Part shown: piece after piece, positions 34,585-43,234 of the stretch
Position numbering within the stretch: position 1 is the stretch's first letter
Layout: every line of letters starts with the position of its first letter
Assembly: GCF_036099295.1 (NCBI RefSeq)
Contig: NZ_CP107976.1
Location: 4,092,001-4,156,000, forward strand
Length of the DNA: 64,000 bases
Reading direction: 5' to 3'
Source of the DNA: Streptomyces sp. NBC_00358
Lineage (GTDB): Bacteria; Actinomycetota; Actinomycetes; Streptomycetales; Streptomycetaceae
Notes under the pieces: generated by a model
What the model was told of the DNA's origin: nothing
The model's input: the letters and a program-made list of their open reading frames with translations, nothing else
Database searches by the model: none
Position numbers and translations under genes: made by a program

Positions 34585-35868
34585 CTACCGGGCCGCGTCG
34601 GCCGCCTTGACCAGCGCGGCCTTGGTGACGGCACCGGCGTACACCTTGCCGTCGTCCGTGATCAGCGCGTTGACCAGGCGGGTCGAGAAGACCGTACCCG
34701 AGCCGAACTTGCCGGTGACGTGGTCGCCGAGGGAGTTCAGGAAGCCGTCGACGTTGCTGTTGCCGGTCTTGCCGGACGCGCCGGACGGCATGCCCTTGCC
34801 ACCGGTGCTGAACACGGCGATGGAGTTCCAGCCCTTGCCGATGGTCTTCAGACCGTCGAGGCCCTTGGCCGTTCCCTCGTGGCCCTTCGGCAGCGTCTTG
34901 TCCAGGCGCTTCGGTCCGTCGCCCTTCGCTCCCTTCGACTCGCCGCTCTTCGCGCCCTTCGACTCGCCGCCCTCGGTGACCTTCGCGCCCTTCGGCGGGG
35001 TGAAGGCGAACGTGGACGCGGCCGGCCGTGCGAAGTCCACCTGGGTGAAGCCCGCGTCCACGACGGCCGCGCCACCGCTCGCCGGGGTCAGCGTGAACTT
35101 CAGCGGCAGCCCCGTCTTCGCGTCCACCGCGATGCTGATCGCGCCGACCGTGGAACCGGACTGCCTGGGCTTGATGAGCAGCTTGTAGGCGTCGCGGCCC
35201 GCGACATGGGCGGTGCCGTCGACGGTCACGGAGGTCGTGTCGTCCACGGACTTGAGGGCCTCGTCGGCGAAGTCCTTGGGAGTGGCCGGGACATCCCGCG
35301 GCGCCTTCCCCTTGGTGCCCTCGTCGGCACGCCCGGACTCGGCGGACGTCGCGTGGTAGACCTCGTTCGACTTGCTGTCGTACCCCCACACGTCCTTGCC
35401 GTCGTGGATGACGCTGTACTCGGCGGCGTTGTCCAGCAGGGAGACCTTGCCCTTGTCCGGGCCGTCGGCCGCGACCCGCAGCGTATGCGTGCCCGAGGCC
35501 AGTTCGAGCAGCTTGGACTGCGGGTCGGCGGAGGAGCCGCCGTGGCTCCCGGCGGCTCCGGACAGGAGGCCGCTCTCCAGGCCGCCCAGGTCGGGCAGTC
35601 CGAGGTCGGTGCTGATCTTCACGGTGCCGGACAGCTGCTGGACGTCCGACTTGGCGATCTTCTCGATGAGTTGCTGAGCGGTGATCTTCGGCAGGTCGGG
35701 GTCCCCGGAGTCGGCGAGCGCCGGGACGAGCCCGATCGTCACCGCCGCGACCCCCACCACCGCGACCGGAACGACGTACCGTGCGGCCTTGCGTCGCCCG
35801 GCCCGCAGGTCGTCGGCGTCGTCGGCCTCTGCGGCCCTCACGCTGTCGTCGGATTCGTACGGTGCCAT
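34585..35868 (-). CDS. Membrane-anchored LolA-like protein
   Basis: This 427-aa protein has a cytoplasmic acidic N-terminus (~25 residues), one transmembrane helix (about 30-50, YVVPVAVVGVAAVTIGLVPAL) and an extracytoplasmic domain related to the LolA/LppX-like lipoprotein carrier fold: LIEKIAKSDVQQLSGTVKISTDLG, YSVIHDGKDVWGYDSKSNEVYH, ISIAVDAKTGLPLKFTLTP and AGFTQVDFARP. A basic linker with GESKGAK repeats follows, then a C-terminal block ending TRLVNALITDDGKVYAGAVT. It heads a probable operon with the ABC ATPase and permease, suggesting involvement in lipid or hydrophobic-substrate handling; that part is inference. Confidence 0.82.
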   Translation of the reverse strand: MAPYESDDSVRAAEADDADDLRAGRRKAARYVVPVAVVGVAAVTIGLVPALADSGDPDLPKITAQQLIEKIAKSDVQQLSGTVKISTDLGLPDLGGLESGLLSGAAGSHGGSSADPQSKLLELASGTHTLRVAADGPDKGKVSLLDNAAEYSVIHDGKDVWGYDSKSNEVYHATSAESGRADEGTKGKAPRDVPATPKDFADEALKSVDDTTSVTVDGTAHVAGRDAYKLLIKPRQSGSTVGAISIAVDAKTGLPLKFTLTPASGGAAVVDAGFTQVDFARPAASTFAFTPPKGAKVTEGGESKGAKSGESKGAKGDGPKRLDKTLPKGHEGTAKGLDGLKTIGKGWNSIAVFSTGGKGMPSGASGKTGNSNVDGFLNSLGDHVTGKFGSGTVFSTRLVNALITDDGKVYAGAVTKAALVKAADAAR

Positions 35869-36212
35869 GTGTGCCTTACCTCCGTCGTCGGCGGCGGCCC
35901 TGCCCTCGTTTCCCGCTCCACCCCTAAGCCGCCATTCTCACCCGAACCGGTGAGGAGTGGTGTTCTCCATCTGACCAAAAAGACCGGATGGAATCGTCAA
36001 CCCCCGGGCTCAACTCCGCGTAGTCCTGCGGTATGACGCGAGAGGGCGGTACCTCCCCCGACCCGTAGGGGTCGCCCCTTTCCTGGCCCGTGTCACCCGG
36101 AAGACATCAAATACCTCGGTCATTCGAGTAAAAACCGGTGCGAATGCGTACTTACGGGTGGCAGCGATCGGATCGCACAGCTCTCCAGGGATCGAAGGAT
36201 CGAGGGATCGCC
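35869..36212. promoter_or_regulatory. Divergent intergenic region (LolA-like gene / COG4315 lipoprotein)
   Basis: A 344-bp region holds both divergent promoters. It includes the hairpin CGACCCGTAGGGGTCG at about 36058-36073 and a relatively AT-rich stretch at about 36105-36135 (ATCAAATACCTCGG, GAGTAAAAACC). No supported gene. Confidence 0.4.
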
Positions 36213-36812
36213 ATGGTTGCCATGAGGCACGTCACGGGATACGCCGCCACGGGCGCCGCCGTCCTGGCGCTCACGCTCGCCGGATGCGGCGGAGGGGGCG
36301 GCGGAAGCGGGAGCAGTAGCAGCAGCAGCGGGACCAGCACCCCACAGAGCAGCGGCTCGGCGCAGCACGCCGGCACGGGATCGGCGACATCGATGCTGAC
36401 CACCGCCAATGTCGCGAAACTGGGCACGGTCGTGACCGACGGCAAGGGGTACGTCCTGTACCGCTTCGACGCGGACTCGGTGAACCCGACCAAGGTGAGC
36501 TGTTACAGCACCTGCGCCGCGCTCTGGCCCGCGGCCACGACCACCAGCCAGAGCTCGGTGACCACGAAGGGCATCGACAAGAGCCTGGTCTCCACGGTGA
36601 AGCGCAACGACGGAAGCACCCAGATCACCCTCGCCGGCTGGCCCCTCTACCGGTACGCCAAGGACGACGCGCCGAAGGAACCGTACGGTCAGGGAGTGGA
36701 CGGAACATGGTGGGCCGTCACCCCCAGCGGAGCGAAGATCACCACCCCCGCCTCGACGTCATCGACACCGGCTCCGGCCACCACGAGCACGGGAGGCGGC
36801 GGAGGGTACTGA
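36213..36812 (+). CDS. COG4315 lipoprotein with Yx(FWY)xxD repeats
   Basis: This 199-aa secreted lipoprotein has a signal peptide ending LALTLAGC (lipobox Cys), a Gly/Ser linker, and a domain with two paired repeats: KGYVLYRFDADS...SCYSTCAALWPA and AGWPLYRYAKDDAP...GTWWAVTP. These are the Yx(FWY)xxD motifs of the family; the two Cys in SCYSTC probably form a disulfide. Its function in Streptomyces is not established. The first ATG (36213) is used; ATG 36222 is an alternative. The C-terminus is a short Thr/Ser/Gly tail. Confidence 0.9.
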   Translation: MVAMRHVTGYAATGAAVLALTLAGCGGGGGGSGSSSSSSGTSTPQSSGSAQHAGTGSATSMLTTANVAKLGTVVTDGKGYVLYRFDADSVNPTKVSCYSTCAALWPAATTTSQSSVTTKGIDKSLVSTVKRNDGSTQITLAGWPLYRYAKDDAPKEPYGQGVDGTWWAVTPSGAKITTPASTSSTPAPATTSTGGGGGY

Positions 36813-37045
36813 CAGCCGCTCCGGCCACCACGGGCACGGGAGGCCTCGGAGGCCCGCGCCGACAGCTCGGACCGGCCCGGCGAACCACATGACCGGTCTC
36901 GGTCGTCTGCCGGAATCCACGGGACGGCCGAGGCCGGCCCGTGCGGCCGGTGATCCACTTGCCGGGCTCCCACCCGGGCCGCGTCCGGTGATCCGCACGT
37001 AGGACTTCCACCCGGGCCGCGTCCGGTGATCCGCGAGTCGGCGTC
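36813..37045. repeat. Direct repeats between the lipoprotein gene and the prenyl synthase gene
   Basis: CCACCCGGGCCGCGTCCGGTGATCCGC-type sequence occurs twice (about 36971-36997 and 37011-37035). CCGGCCACCACGGGCACGGGAGGC also occurs twice, once inside the end of the lipoprotein gene (about 36775) and once just after it (about 36825). No gene is present; the genes on either side converge. Confidence 0.65.
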
Positions 37046-38056
37046 TCAGCCGGCCCGGTGAACCACCGCGTCCACCAGCTCGACCAGCGCGGCCTTCGCG
37101 TCGCACTCGCGCAGCGGGGCCAGCGCGGCCCGCGCCTCCTCCGCGTAGCGCACGGTGTCCCGGCGCGCCTGCTCCAGCGCCGGGTGCTCCCGCAGCCGGG
37201 CCAGCGCCTCCGCGTGCCGCGCGTCGTCCGTCAGGTCGGAGTCCAGCAGCTCGCACAGCGCGATGTCCTCGGCGAGCCCCAGCCGCTCCGCGCGCTCCCG
37301 CAGCCTCAGCACCGGCAGCGTGGCGATGCCCTCGCGCAGATCCGTCCCCGGCGTCTTGCCGGACTCGTGCGAGTCGGACGCGATGTCGAGGACGTCGTCC
37401 GCGAGCTGGAAGGCGACGCCCAGCCGCTCGCCGTACTGCGTCAGCACGTCCACGACCGTCTCGTCGGCCCCGGACATCATCGCGCCGAACCGGCACGCGA
37501 CGGCGACCAGGGACCCGGTCTTGCCGCCGAGCACATCGAGGTAGTGGTCGACCGGGTCGCGGCCGTCGCGCGGCCCCGCGGTCTCCAGGATCTGGCCGGT
37601 CACGAGCCGCTCGAACGCCTCGGCCTGGATCCGGACGGCCTCGGGCCCGAGATCGGCCAGGATGTAGGAGGCTCGGGCGAACAGGAAGTCACCGGTCAGG
37701 ACGGCCAGCGAGTTGCCCCAGCGCACGTTGGCGCTGTCCACCCCGCGCCGGACCTCGGCCTCGTCCATGACGTCGTCGTGGTACAGCGTGGCGAGGTGGG
37801 TCAGCTCGACGACGACGGCCGAGGGCACGACACCCGGCGCGTAGGGGTCACCGAACTGTGCGGCGAGCATCACGAGCAGCGGCCGGAACCGCTTCCCGCC
37901 GGCCCGCACGAGATGCTGGGCGGCTTCCGTGATGAAGGGGACCTCGCTCTTGGTGGCTTCGAGCAAACCCTCCTCGACAGCCGCCAATCCGGCCTGGACA
38001 TCGGCTTCGAGAGCCTGGTCCCGCACGCTCAGCCCGAACGGCCCGACGACGGTCAC
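37046..38056 (-). CDS. Polyprenyl (long-chain) diphosphate synthase
   Basis: This 336-aa trans-prenyl synthase condenses isopentenyl diphosphate units onto an allylic primer. The first Asp-rich motif is LATLYHDDVMDEAEVRRG (DDxxD) with GGKRFRPLLVMLAA before it; the second is FQLADDVLDIASDS (DDxxD). Size and motifs match long-chain bacterial synthases making the C35-C45 chain, most likely the menaquinone side chain used by the complex I enzymes also encoded here; the exact chain length cannot be read by eye. The ATG at 38056 is followed by the usual short N-terminal helix. Confidence 0.92.
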   Translation of the reverse strand: MTVVGPFGLSVRDQALEADVQAGLAAVEEGLLEATKSEVPFITEAAQHLVRAGGKRFRPLLVMLAAQFGDPYAPGVVPSAVVVELTHLATLYHDDVMDEAEVRRGVDSANVRWGNSLAVLTGDFLFARASYILADLGPEAVRIQAEAFERLVTGQILETAGPRDGRDPVDHYLDVLGGKTGSLVAVACRFGAMMSGADETVVDVLTQYGERLGVAFQLADDVLDIASDSHESGKTPGTDLREGIATLPVLRLRERAERLGLAEDIALCELLDSDLTDDARHAEALARLREHPALEQARRDTVRYAEEARAALAPLRECDAKAALVELVDAVVHRAG

Positions 38057-38503
38057 GAGAGGTTCTCCTGTCTGCTGACGATCACATGGCGAACTCGGTC
38101 GATCATTCGGTCGATGACACGGTTTGTCGATGTGTCGCTGCCATCACTCAAGTCAGCGTATCCGGTCACGTTTCGATCACCACGAGCGCCCACCGTCCCC
38201 CGGCCGACTTCGCTCCGCCAGCAGGTATGCGGGAGTACACCCGGAAGGCACACGGGAAGCACCTGCGTGCCCCAACGGCGGGTACCCCGACTCACGGGTG
38301 CCATCCGATCACCGGCGGTATGTTCATGATCAGGCGATGTGGGCCGAGATGGATCGATATGAATTGATGTGCGGCTATATATACCGAAGGGGTGATCGTG
38401 TCCCACAGCTCCGCCGAGCCCGAGCCGGGGCCGGTCGCGACCGTCCCCGTCCCCCCTGTCGTACCCGCGCCGCACGATGCACCCGTCCCCTGAGGTGACG
38501 CTC
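38057..38503. promoter_or_regulatory. Divergent intergenic region before the CocE-type hydrolase
   Basis: About 450 bp. An AT-rich island TGCGGCTATATATACCG occurs at about 38370-38386 and is the most promoter-like element for the plus-strand hydrolase. Near 38091-38160 there are alternating GATCATTCGGTCGATG-type repeats behind the prenyl synthase. No supported gene. Confidence 0.45.
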
Positions 38504-40501
38504 ATGCACATCCGTACGTCCTTCCCCCACGAAACCACTCATGAGGACGTCCTCGTCCCCCTCTCGGACGGCACACGTCTGTACGCCCGGATCTGGCGCC
38601 CGCTGACCGAGGAGCCCGTACCGGCGCTCCTGGAGTACCTCCCGTACGGCCTGACCGACTGGACGGCCCCCCGCGACCGCCAGCGCCACCCCTGGTACGC
38701 CGGCCACGGCTACGCCTCCGTCCGCGTGGACGTGCGCGGACACGGAAACTCGGAGGGCACGCCGAGGGACGAGCACGCCGGGACCGAGCCCGCCGACGGG
38801 GTGGAAGTGGTCGAGTGGCTGGCCGCCCAGCCGTGGTGCACCGGCAGGATCGGCATGTTCGGGACCGCGTGGGGAGGCTTCAACGCGCTTCGGATCGCGG
38901 CCCGCGCGCCCGAGCCGCTCAAGGCCGTCGTCACGGTCTGCTCGACGGACGACCGCTATGACAACGACGCGCACTACGCCGGAGGTTCCGTCCTGGCCGC
39001 CGGTATGCACGCCTCGGCGGCCACCCTGCTCGCCTTCGCCGCCCGCCCGCCGGACCCGGTCCACGTGGGCGAGGTGATGTGGCGCGACATGTGGGTGAAG
39101 CGGCTCGAAGCCGTCGACCCCTCTGTCCACACCTGGCTCGCCCACCAGACCTGGGACGCGTACTGGCGCCACGACAGCGCCCGGGAGGACCTCGGCGCCG
39201 TCCGCGCGGCGGTCCTCGCGGTCGGCGGCTGGCACGACCCGTACCGCGACACGGTGCTGCGCCTGGTCGAGCACCTGCCACCGGATCGCGTACGAGGTCT
39301 CATCGGTCCCTGGTCGCACCAGTACCCGGACCGGGGCCTGCCGCCCGGACCGGCGATCGGCTTCCTCCAGGAGACGCTGCGCTGGTGGGACCACTGGCTC
39401 CGGGACGAGAAGACGGACGCGCTCTCCGTCCCCCTTCTGCGCTCGTACGTGATGGACGCACACCCTCCGGCGACCGTGTACGGAGAGATCCCCGGCCGCT
39501 GGGTGGGCGACCCGGGCTGGCCCTCACCCTCGGTGACCCCGGTCGCGTACGCGCTCCAGGGCGCCCCCGTGCCGGTGCGGTCCCCTCAGCACACGGGGGT
39601 CGACGCGGGCCGTTTCCTGCCCTCCGGCCATGACGCCGACCTCCCGCCGGACCAGCGGGAGGAGGACGCCAGGTCGGCCTGCTTCGAGTTCGAGGTCGCG
39701 GAGGAGACCTGGGTGCTGGGCCACCCTCGGGTCAATCTGCGACTGACGTCCGGGTCACCCCGGGGCCAGGTGATCGCCCGGCTGTGCGACGTGGGCCCGG
39801 ACGGAGCGTCCACGCTCGTCTCCCGAGGCGCCCTGAACCTGTCCGCGCGCCAGGGCCTCGACCGGACCGTTCCCTGGAAACCCGGCACCGCGGAGAACGT
39901 CGCGTTCGACCTGAACGCCATCGGCTACGCCTTCCCGGCGGGTCACCGCATCCGCCTCGGCGTCTCCTCCGCGTACTGGCCGTGGATCTGGCCCCAGCCG
40001 GGCTCGGAGGCGGGCTTCACCCTGGACGCGATCGGCAGCACGCTCGAACTCCCCGTACGGGCACGGGAGTCGGACCCTTCGATCGCGTTCGGCGAACCGG
40101 AGGAGTCCGAACCTCTCGGCGCGACCGTCTCCGCGACCCTGGACGAACCCCGCCCGGAACGCCTGGTGCTGCGTGACGTGGCCGCGGGCACCTGGCGCCT
40201 GGAGGTGGACCCGGGCCACGGCGGTACCCGGGTGTACCCCGACGGCCTCGAATGCACGGAGGACGCGCTGGAGACGTACACGATCGACGAGTCGGACCCG
40301 TTGTCCGCCCGTGCCCGCTCGACCTGGTCGATCCGACTGCACCGCCCCGACCTGCCGTGGGACGCCCGCGTCGAGACGGCCTCCGCCATCACCTGCGACG
40401 CACAGGACTTCATCACGACCGACGAGGTCGTCTGCAAGGACGGCGACGAGGTCGTCTTCCACCGGACCTGGGAGAAGCGGATCCCGCGCACGGCCGGCTG
40501 A
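38504..40501 (+). CDS. CocE/NonD-family hydrolase with Ala at the nucleophile position
   Basis: This 665-aa protein has an alpha/beta-hydrolase domain with inserted cap (about 1-350) and a C-terminal beta-sandwich typical of X-Pro dipeptidyl-peptidase/cocaine-esterase proteins (about 390-660). Recognisable blocks are LLEYLPYGLTDWTAPRD, VRVDVRGHGNSEG, the nucleophile-elbow region GMFGTAWGGFNALRIA, the acid in VGGWHDPYRDT and the His in LIGPWSHQYPDRG. The elbow normally reads G-x-S-x-G-G with a catalytic Ser; here the codon at 38867-38869 is GCG (Ala122). ATG 38504 follows TGAGGTGACG. As written the protein should lack serine-hydrolase activity. Confidence 0.88.
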   Translation: MHIRTSFPHETTHEDVLVPLSDGTRLYARIWRPLTEEPVPALLEYLPYGLTDWTAPRDRQRHPWYAGHGYASVRVDVRGHGNSEGTPRDEHAGTEPADGVEVVEWLAAQPWCTGRIGMFGTAWGGFNALRIAARAPEPLKAVVTVCSTDDRYDNDAHYAGGSVLAAGMHASAATLLAFAARPPDPVHVGEVMWRDMWVKRLEAVDPSVHTWLAHQTWDAYWRHDSAREDLGAVRAAVLAVGGWHDPYRDTVLRLVEHLPPDRVRGLIGPWSHQYPDRGLPPGPAIGFLQETLRWWDHWLRDEKTDALSVPLLRSYVMDAHPPATVYGEIPGRWVGDPGWPSPSVTPVAYALQGAPVPVRSPQHTGVDAGRFLPSGHDADLPPDQREEDARSACFEFEVAEETWVLGHPRVNLRLTSGSPRGQVIARLCDVGPDGASTLVSRGALNLSARQGLDRTVPWKPGTAENVAFDLNAIGYAFPAGHRIRLGVSSAYWPWIWPQPGSEAGFTLDAIGSTLELPVRARESDPSIAFGEPEESEPLGATVSATLDEPRPERLVLRDVAAGTWRLEVDPGHGGTRVYPDGLECTEDALETYTIDESDPLSARARSTWSIRLHRPDLPWDARVETASAITCDAQDFITTDEVVCKDGDEVVFHRTWEKRIPRTAG

Positions 40502-41103
40502 CGGGCCCGCCGACAGTACTGCCGACAGGACTGGCGACAGGGGTGCCGACAGGGGGCCGACAAGGCCTACGGGGGCGGGAGTTCGCCCTCGCGGGCCTCC
40601 TGCGCGCCGCGCATTCCCATGCCCGCGCGTCACGCGCGCACACCGAACCCCCTTACCCCGGGCGGCACTTCAACACGCGCCCGGCCGACACCCCGGCTCG
40701 GAACCGGCCGCACCCCTGACGCCTGCCGTACCCCGCATCCCCGCACACCCCCGCACATCACGCGCATCCCGCGCCGAATCCTCTGCCGATTCCCTGCGCG
40801 AAGAGCCGTCCGACGCCCGCCCGGGGGCCCGGCACCCACCCGCCACCGGAAGATCGAATGCCCGAATTACCCGGCATGCCGCCTTGATGACCCTTGGTCT
40901 CGTGAATTGAGTCACCAGCGAACCGGGGAGCCCTCGCCCGCCGCCTTCCGGCCAACCCGTTCGCCAAAGGCAAGTTGAGGATCCAATTCCGGCGCAATCG
41001 GACTTATTCCCCGTGCCCTAACCAGGCGAAAGCGATCTTCGCAGCCAAATCTGGCCTTGTTCCGGACATGTGCTCTCGCATACGTTCTCGTCGATCCCGG
41101 GCG
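40502..41103. other. Long intergenic region before the riboswitch
   Basis: About 600 bp with no supported gene. At 40505-40565 there are four to five imperfect CCGACAGGACTGG/CGACAGGGGTG units. 40855-41060 is AT-richer than the surroundings (e.g. AATTACCCGG, TTGAGGATCCAATTCCGG, GACTTATTCCCC) and should hold the promoter of the riboswitch transcript. I cannot assign a sigma factor. Confidence 0.45.
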
Positions 41104-41282
41104 GATCGCCGAATCCTGCCGCCGCCCGGAAACCCACCCACCCACGCACGGCAGGAGCGGGGGAACCACAGGTAAGCCGCCGATCCGGACACACCGGACC
41201 GGCTAGGGGTGAAGCCGCGCCCAGAACGCGGCCGGGCATCTCCCGCCCGAACCCGACAGCTCACCTCGCAGGCGTCGGAGAG
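41104..41282 (+). ncRNA. ydaO-type c-di-AMP riboswitch in the leader of the LysM/SLT gene
   Basis: The leader carries the conserved blocks of the ydaO/yuaA riboswitch in order: the ATCGCCGAATCCTGCCG start, the CGGCAGGAGCGGGGGAACC block near 41149-41167, GGGGTGAAGCC at about 41206-41216, GGCCGGGCATCTCCCGCCCG, and the strongly conserved CCCGACAGCTCACCTCG at 41252-41268, ending in AGGCGTCGG. Pairing of CCTGCCG with CGGCAGG supports an internal stem. This class is known to bind cyclic di-AMP and to precede cell-wall hydrolase genes in actinobacteria. Ligand binding normally turns expression off. The ribosome-binding site GAGAGGA follows at once. Confidence 0.88.
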
Positions 41283-41292
41283 GAAATTCGTC

Positions 41293-42063
41293 ATGCCCGT
41301 ACGAGGCAAGCACCGCCGCACGAAGACCAACGTCATCACCCGGGGCATGATCGCCGCCGGAACGGGCGGCATCGCCCTCGCCCTCCCGCTCGTGAGCGCC
41401 ACCGGCGCCCAGGCCGCGACCCCGGCGCAGGCTCCCCAGCTCACGAAGGCCGCCCACACCGCGGTCGTCCCCAACGTCCAGCTCCTCACCTACAAGGTGG
41501 TCGCGGGCGACACCCTTTCGAAGGTTGCGCAGAAGCACCCGACGAGCGGTGGCTGGAAGAAGCTGTACACGGCGAACCGCGCGGTCATCGGCGACAACCC
41601 CTCCCTGATCCGCCCCGGTCTGAAGCTGACCGTGGGCACGAAGACGCTGAAGTCGACCGTCGTGCGCACGACCGCGAACGCGACCCCGGCCGTCGCCAAG
41701 TCCACGGTGACCACCGCCACGCAGGCCTCCGCCAAGACGTACGCCAACAACCTCGACGGCTGGATCAAGCAGTCCCTGGACGTCATGGCCAAGGCGGGCA
41801 TACCGGGCAGCTACGACGGCATCCACCGCAACGTGATGCGCGAGTCCTCCGGCAACCCCAACGCCATCAACAACTGGGACTCCAACGCCGCCGCTGGCAT
41901 CCCCTCCAAGGGTCTGCTCCAGGTCATCGACCCCACGTTCCAGGCCTTCCACGTCCCGGGCACGTCGATGAACATCTACGACCCGGTCGCGAACATCACC
42001 GCGGCCTGCAACTACGCGGCCAAGACCTACGGCTCCATCGACAACGTCAACGGCGCCTACTGA
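41293..42063 (+). CDS. Secreted LysM / lytic transglycosylase-like protein
   Basis: This is a 256-aa exported cell-wall protein. A Sec signal peptide (about 1-40, basic start then MIAAGTGGIALALPLVSATGAQA) precedes a LysM domain (YKVVAGDTLSKVAQKHPTSGGW...LIRPGLKLTV, about 66-115). A Thr/Ala linker follows, then an SLT-type domain (RNVMRESSGNPNAINNWDSNA; KGLLQVIDPTFQAFH). The Glu in MRESSGNP is the predicted catalytic acid. It probably cleaves peptidoglycan during growth or spore germination. ATG 41293 follows AGAGGAAATTCGTC. Expression should be controlled by the c-di-AMP riboswitch just upstream; a UUCG hairpin ends the transcript. Confidence 0.92.
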   Translation: MPVRGKHRRTKTNVITRGMIAAGTGGIALALPLVSATGAQAATPAQAPQLTKAAHTAVVPNVQLLTYKVVAGDTLSKVAQKHPTSGGWKKLYTANRAVIGDNPSLIRPGLKLTVGTKTLKSTVVRTTANATPAVAKSTVTTATQASAKTYANNLDGWIKQSLDVMAKAGIPGSYDGIHRNVMRESSGNPNAINNWDSNAAAGIPSKGLLQVIDPTFQAFHVPGTSMNIYDPVANITAACNYAAKTYGSIDNVNGAY

Positions 42064-42083
42064 TCGCACCCCCGCTTCCCCCT

Positions 42084-42122
42084 CGCCCGCCGGCGGCACC
42101 TTTCGAGGTCCGCCGGCGGGCG
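42084..42122. terminator. Bidirectional hairpin with UUCG loop
   Basis: CGCCCGCCGGCGG (42084-42096) pairs perfectly with CCGCCGGCGGGCG (42110-42122); inside, ACCT-TTCG-AGGT closes a UUCG tetraloop with one bulged C. It lies between convergent genes (LysM protein and HAD phosphatase). There is no long T-run on either side. Confidence 0.78.
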
Positions 42123-42133
42123 CGTTGCCGCCG

Positions 42134-42943
42134 CTAGAAACCGAAGAGACGCTCCAGGACCACCGCGATGCCGTCGTCCTCGTTCGACAGGGTGACCTCG
42201 TCGGCCACCGCCTTCAGTTCCGGGTGGGCGTTGGCCATCGCCACGCCGCGCGCGGCCCAGTCGAACATCGGGATGTCATTGGGCATGTCACCGAAGGCGA
42301 GCGTCCCCGCCGGGGTGAGTCCGAGGTGCGTGGCGGCGAGAGCGAGTCCCGTCGCCTTGGTCACACCACATGGCTGGAGTTCGACGGTGCCGGGCCCGGA
42401 CATGGTGACCGTCGCCAGTGAACCGACCACACCCCGCGCCGCGGACGCCAACTCGTCGTCCGACAACGACGGGTGGCGGAGCAGGACCTTGCTGATCGGC
42501 TCCGTCCAGAGGTCGTCCCGGCGCGGCACCCGCACCGCCGGCAGCGTCGGATGCGGCATCACGTACCCCGGCTCGATGAGCGTCAGGCCGTCCACACCGT
42601 CCTGGTCCACCGCCGCGTAGAGCAGTCCGACCTCCGCCTCGATCTTGCCGAGCGCCGTCTCCGCCAGTTCCCTGTCCAGGGTCACCGACCAGAGCATGCG
42701 GTCCGCCCCGGCGTCGTACAGCTGCGCCCCCTGTCCGCACACCGCCAGTCCCTCACCGCCGAGTTCGTCGAGGAGCGGTCGCACGCGCGGGGCGGGGCGG
42801 CCCGTCACCACGAGATGCTGGGCACCCGCCTGGATCACCTTCGCCAACGCGGCCCGGGACCGGTCGGAGAGTGTGTCGTCGCCGCGCAGCAGCGTTCCGT
42901 CCAGGTCAGTGGCGATGAGTGAATATGCAGTCGGAGCGGCCAT
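42134..42943 (-). CDS. Cof-type HAD-IIB family phosphatase
   Basis: This 269-aa cytosolic haloacid-dehalogenase-fold hydrolase probably acts on sugar or nucleotide phosphates. Motif I is LIATDLDGTLLRGDD (nucleophile Asp and acid Asp), motif II is VVTGRP, motif III is the Lys in GVTKATGL, and motif IV is AFGDMPNDIPMFDWA. The central cap is of the Cof/IIB type. ATG 42943 (MAAPTAYSLIATDLDG) is the natural start; an in-frame ATG at 42973 adds ten residues. Substrate unknown. Confidence 0.9.
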   Translation of the reverse strand: MAAPTAYSLIATDLDGTLLRGDDTLSDRSRAALAKVIQAGAQHLVVTGRPAPRVRPLLDELGGEGLAVCGQGAQLYDAGADRMLWSVTLDRELAETALGKIEAEVGLLYAAVDQDGVDGLTLIEPGYVMPHPTLPAVRVPRRDDLWTEPISKVLLRHPSLSDDELASAARGVVGSLATVTMSGPGTVELQPCGVTKATGLALAATHLGLTPAGTLAFGDMPNDIPMFDWAARGVAMANAHPELKAVADEVTLSNEDDGIAVVLERLFGF

Positions 42944-43234
42944 GATCCGAAGAATACGGATCGAACGACTCATCGGCCCGGCGTGAACCGGACGACGTCC
43001 GGTATCCCGTCAGCAACGCCGTTCACCGTACGGTGGCAAGCGCGTTGCGACCGCTTCGGATCACGCAGGGTCCGCTTCCGCCCACACCGACTTTCCCGCA
43101 CACGACCGACCACAACACCCCAACACGCCCGGCGGCAAGGAGACTCGGTGTCCGGCCGCCTCGAAGTCGGCTCGCACCACGACGGTGGCCGCCGACGAGT
43201 ACGGACCCGCCCGACACCAAGTCAGAGGAGACAC

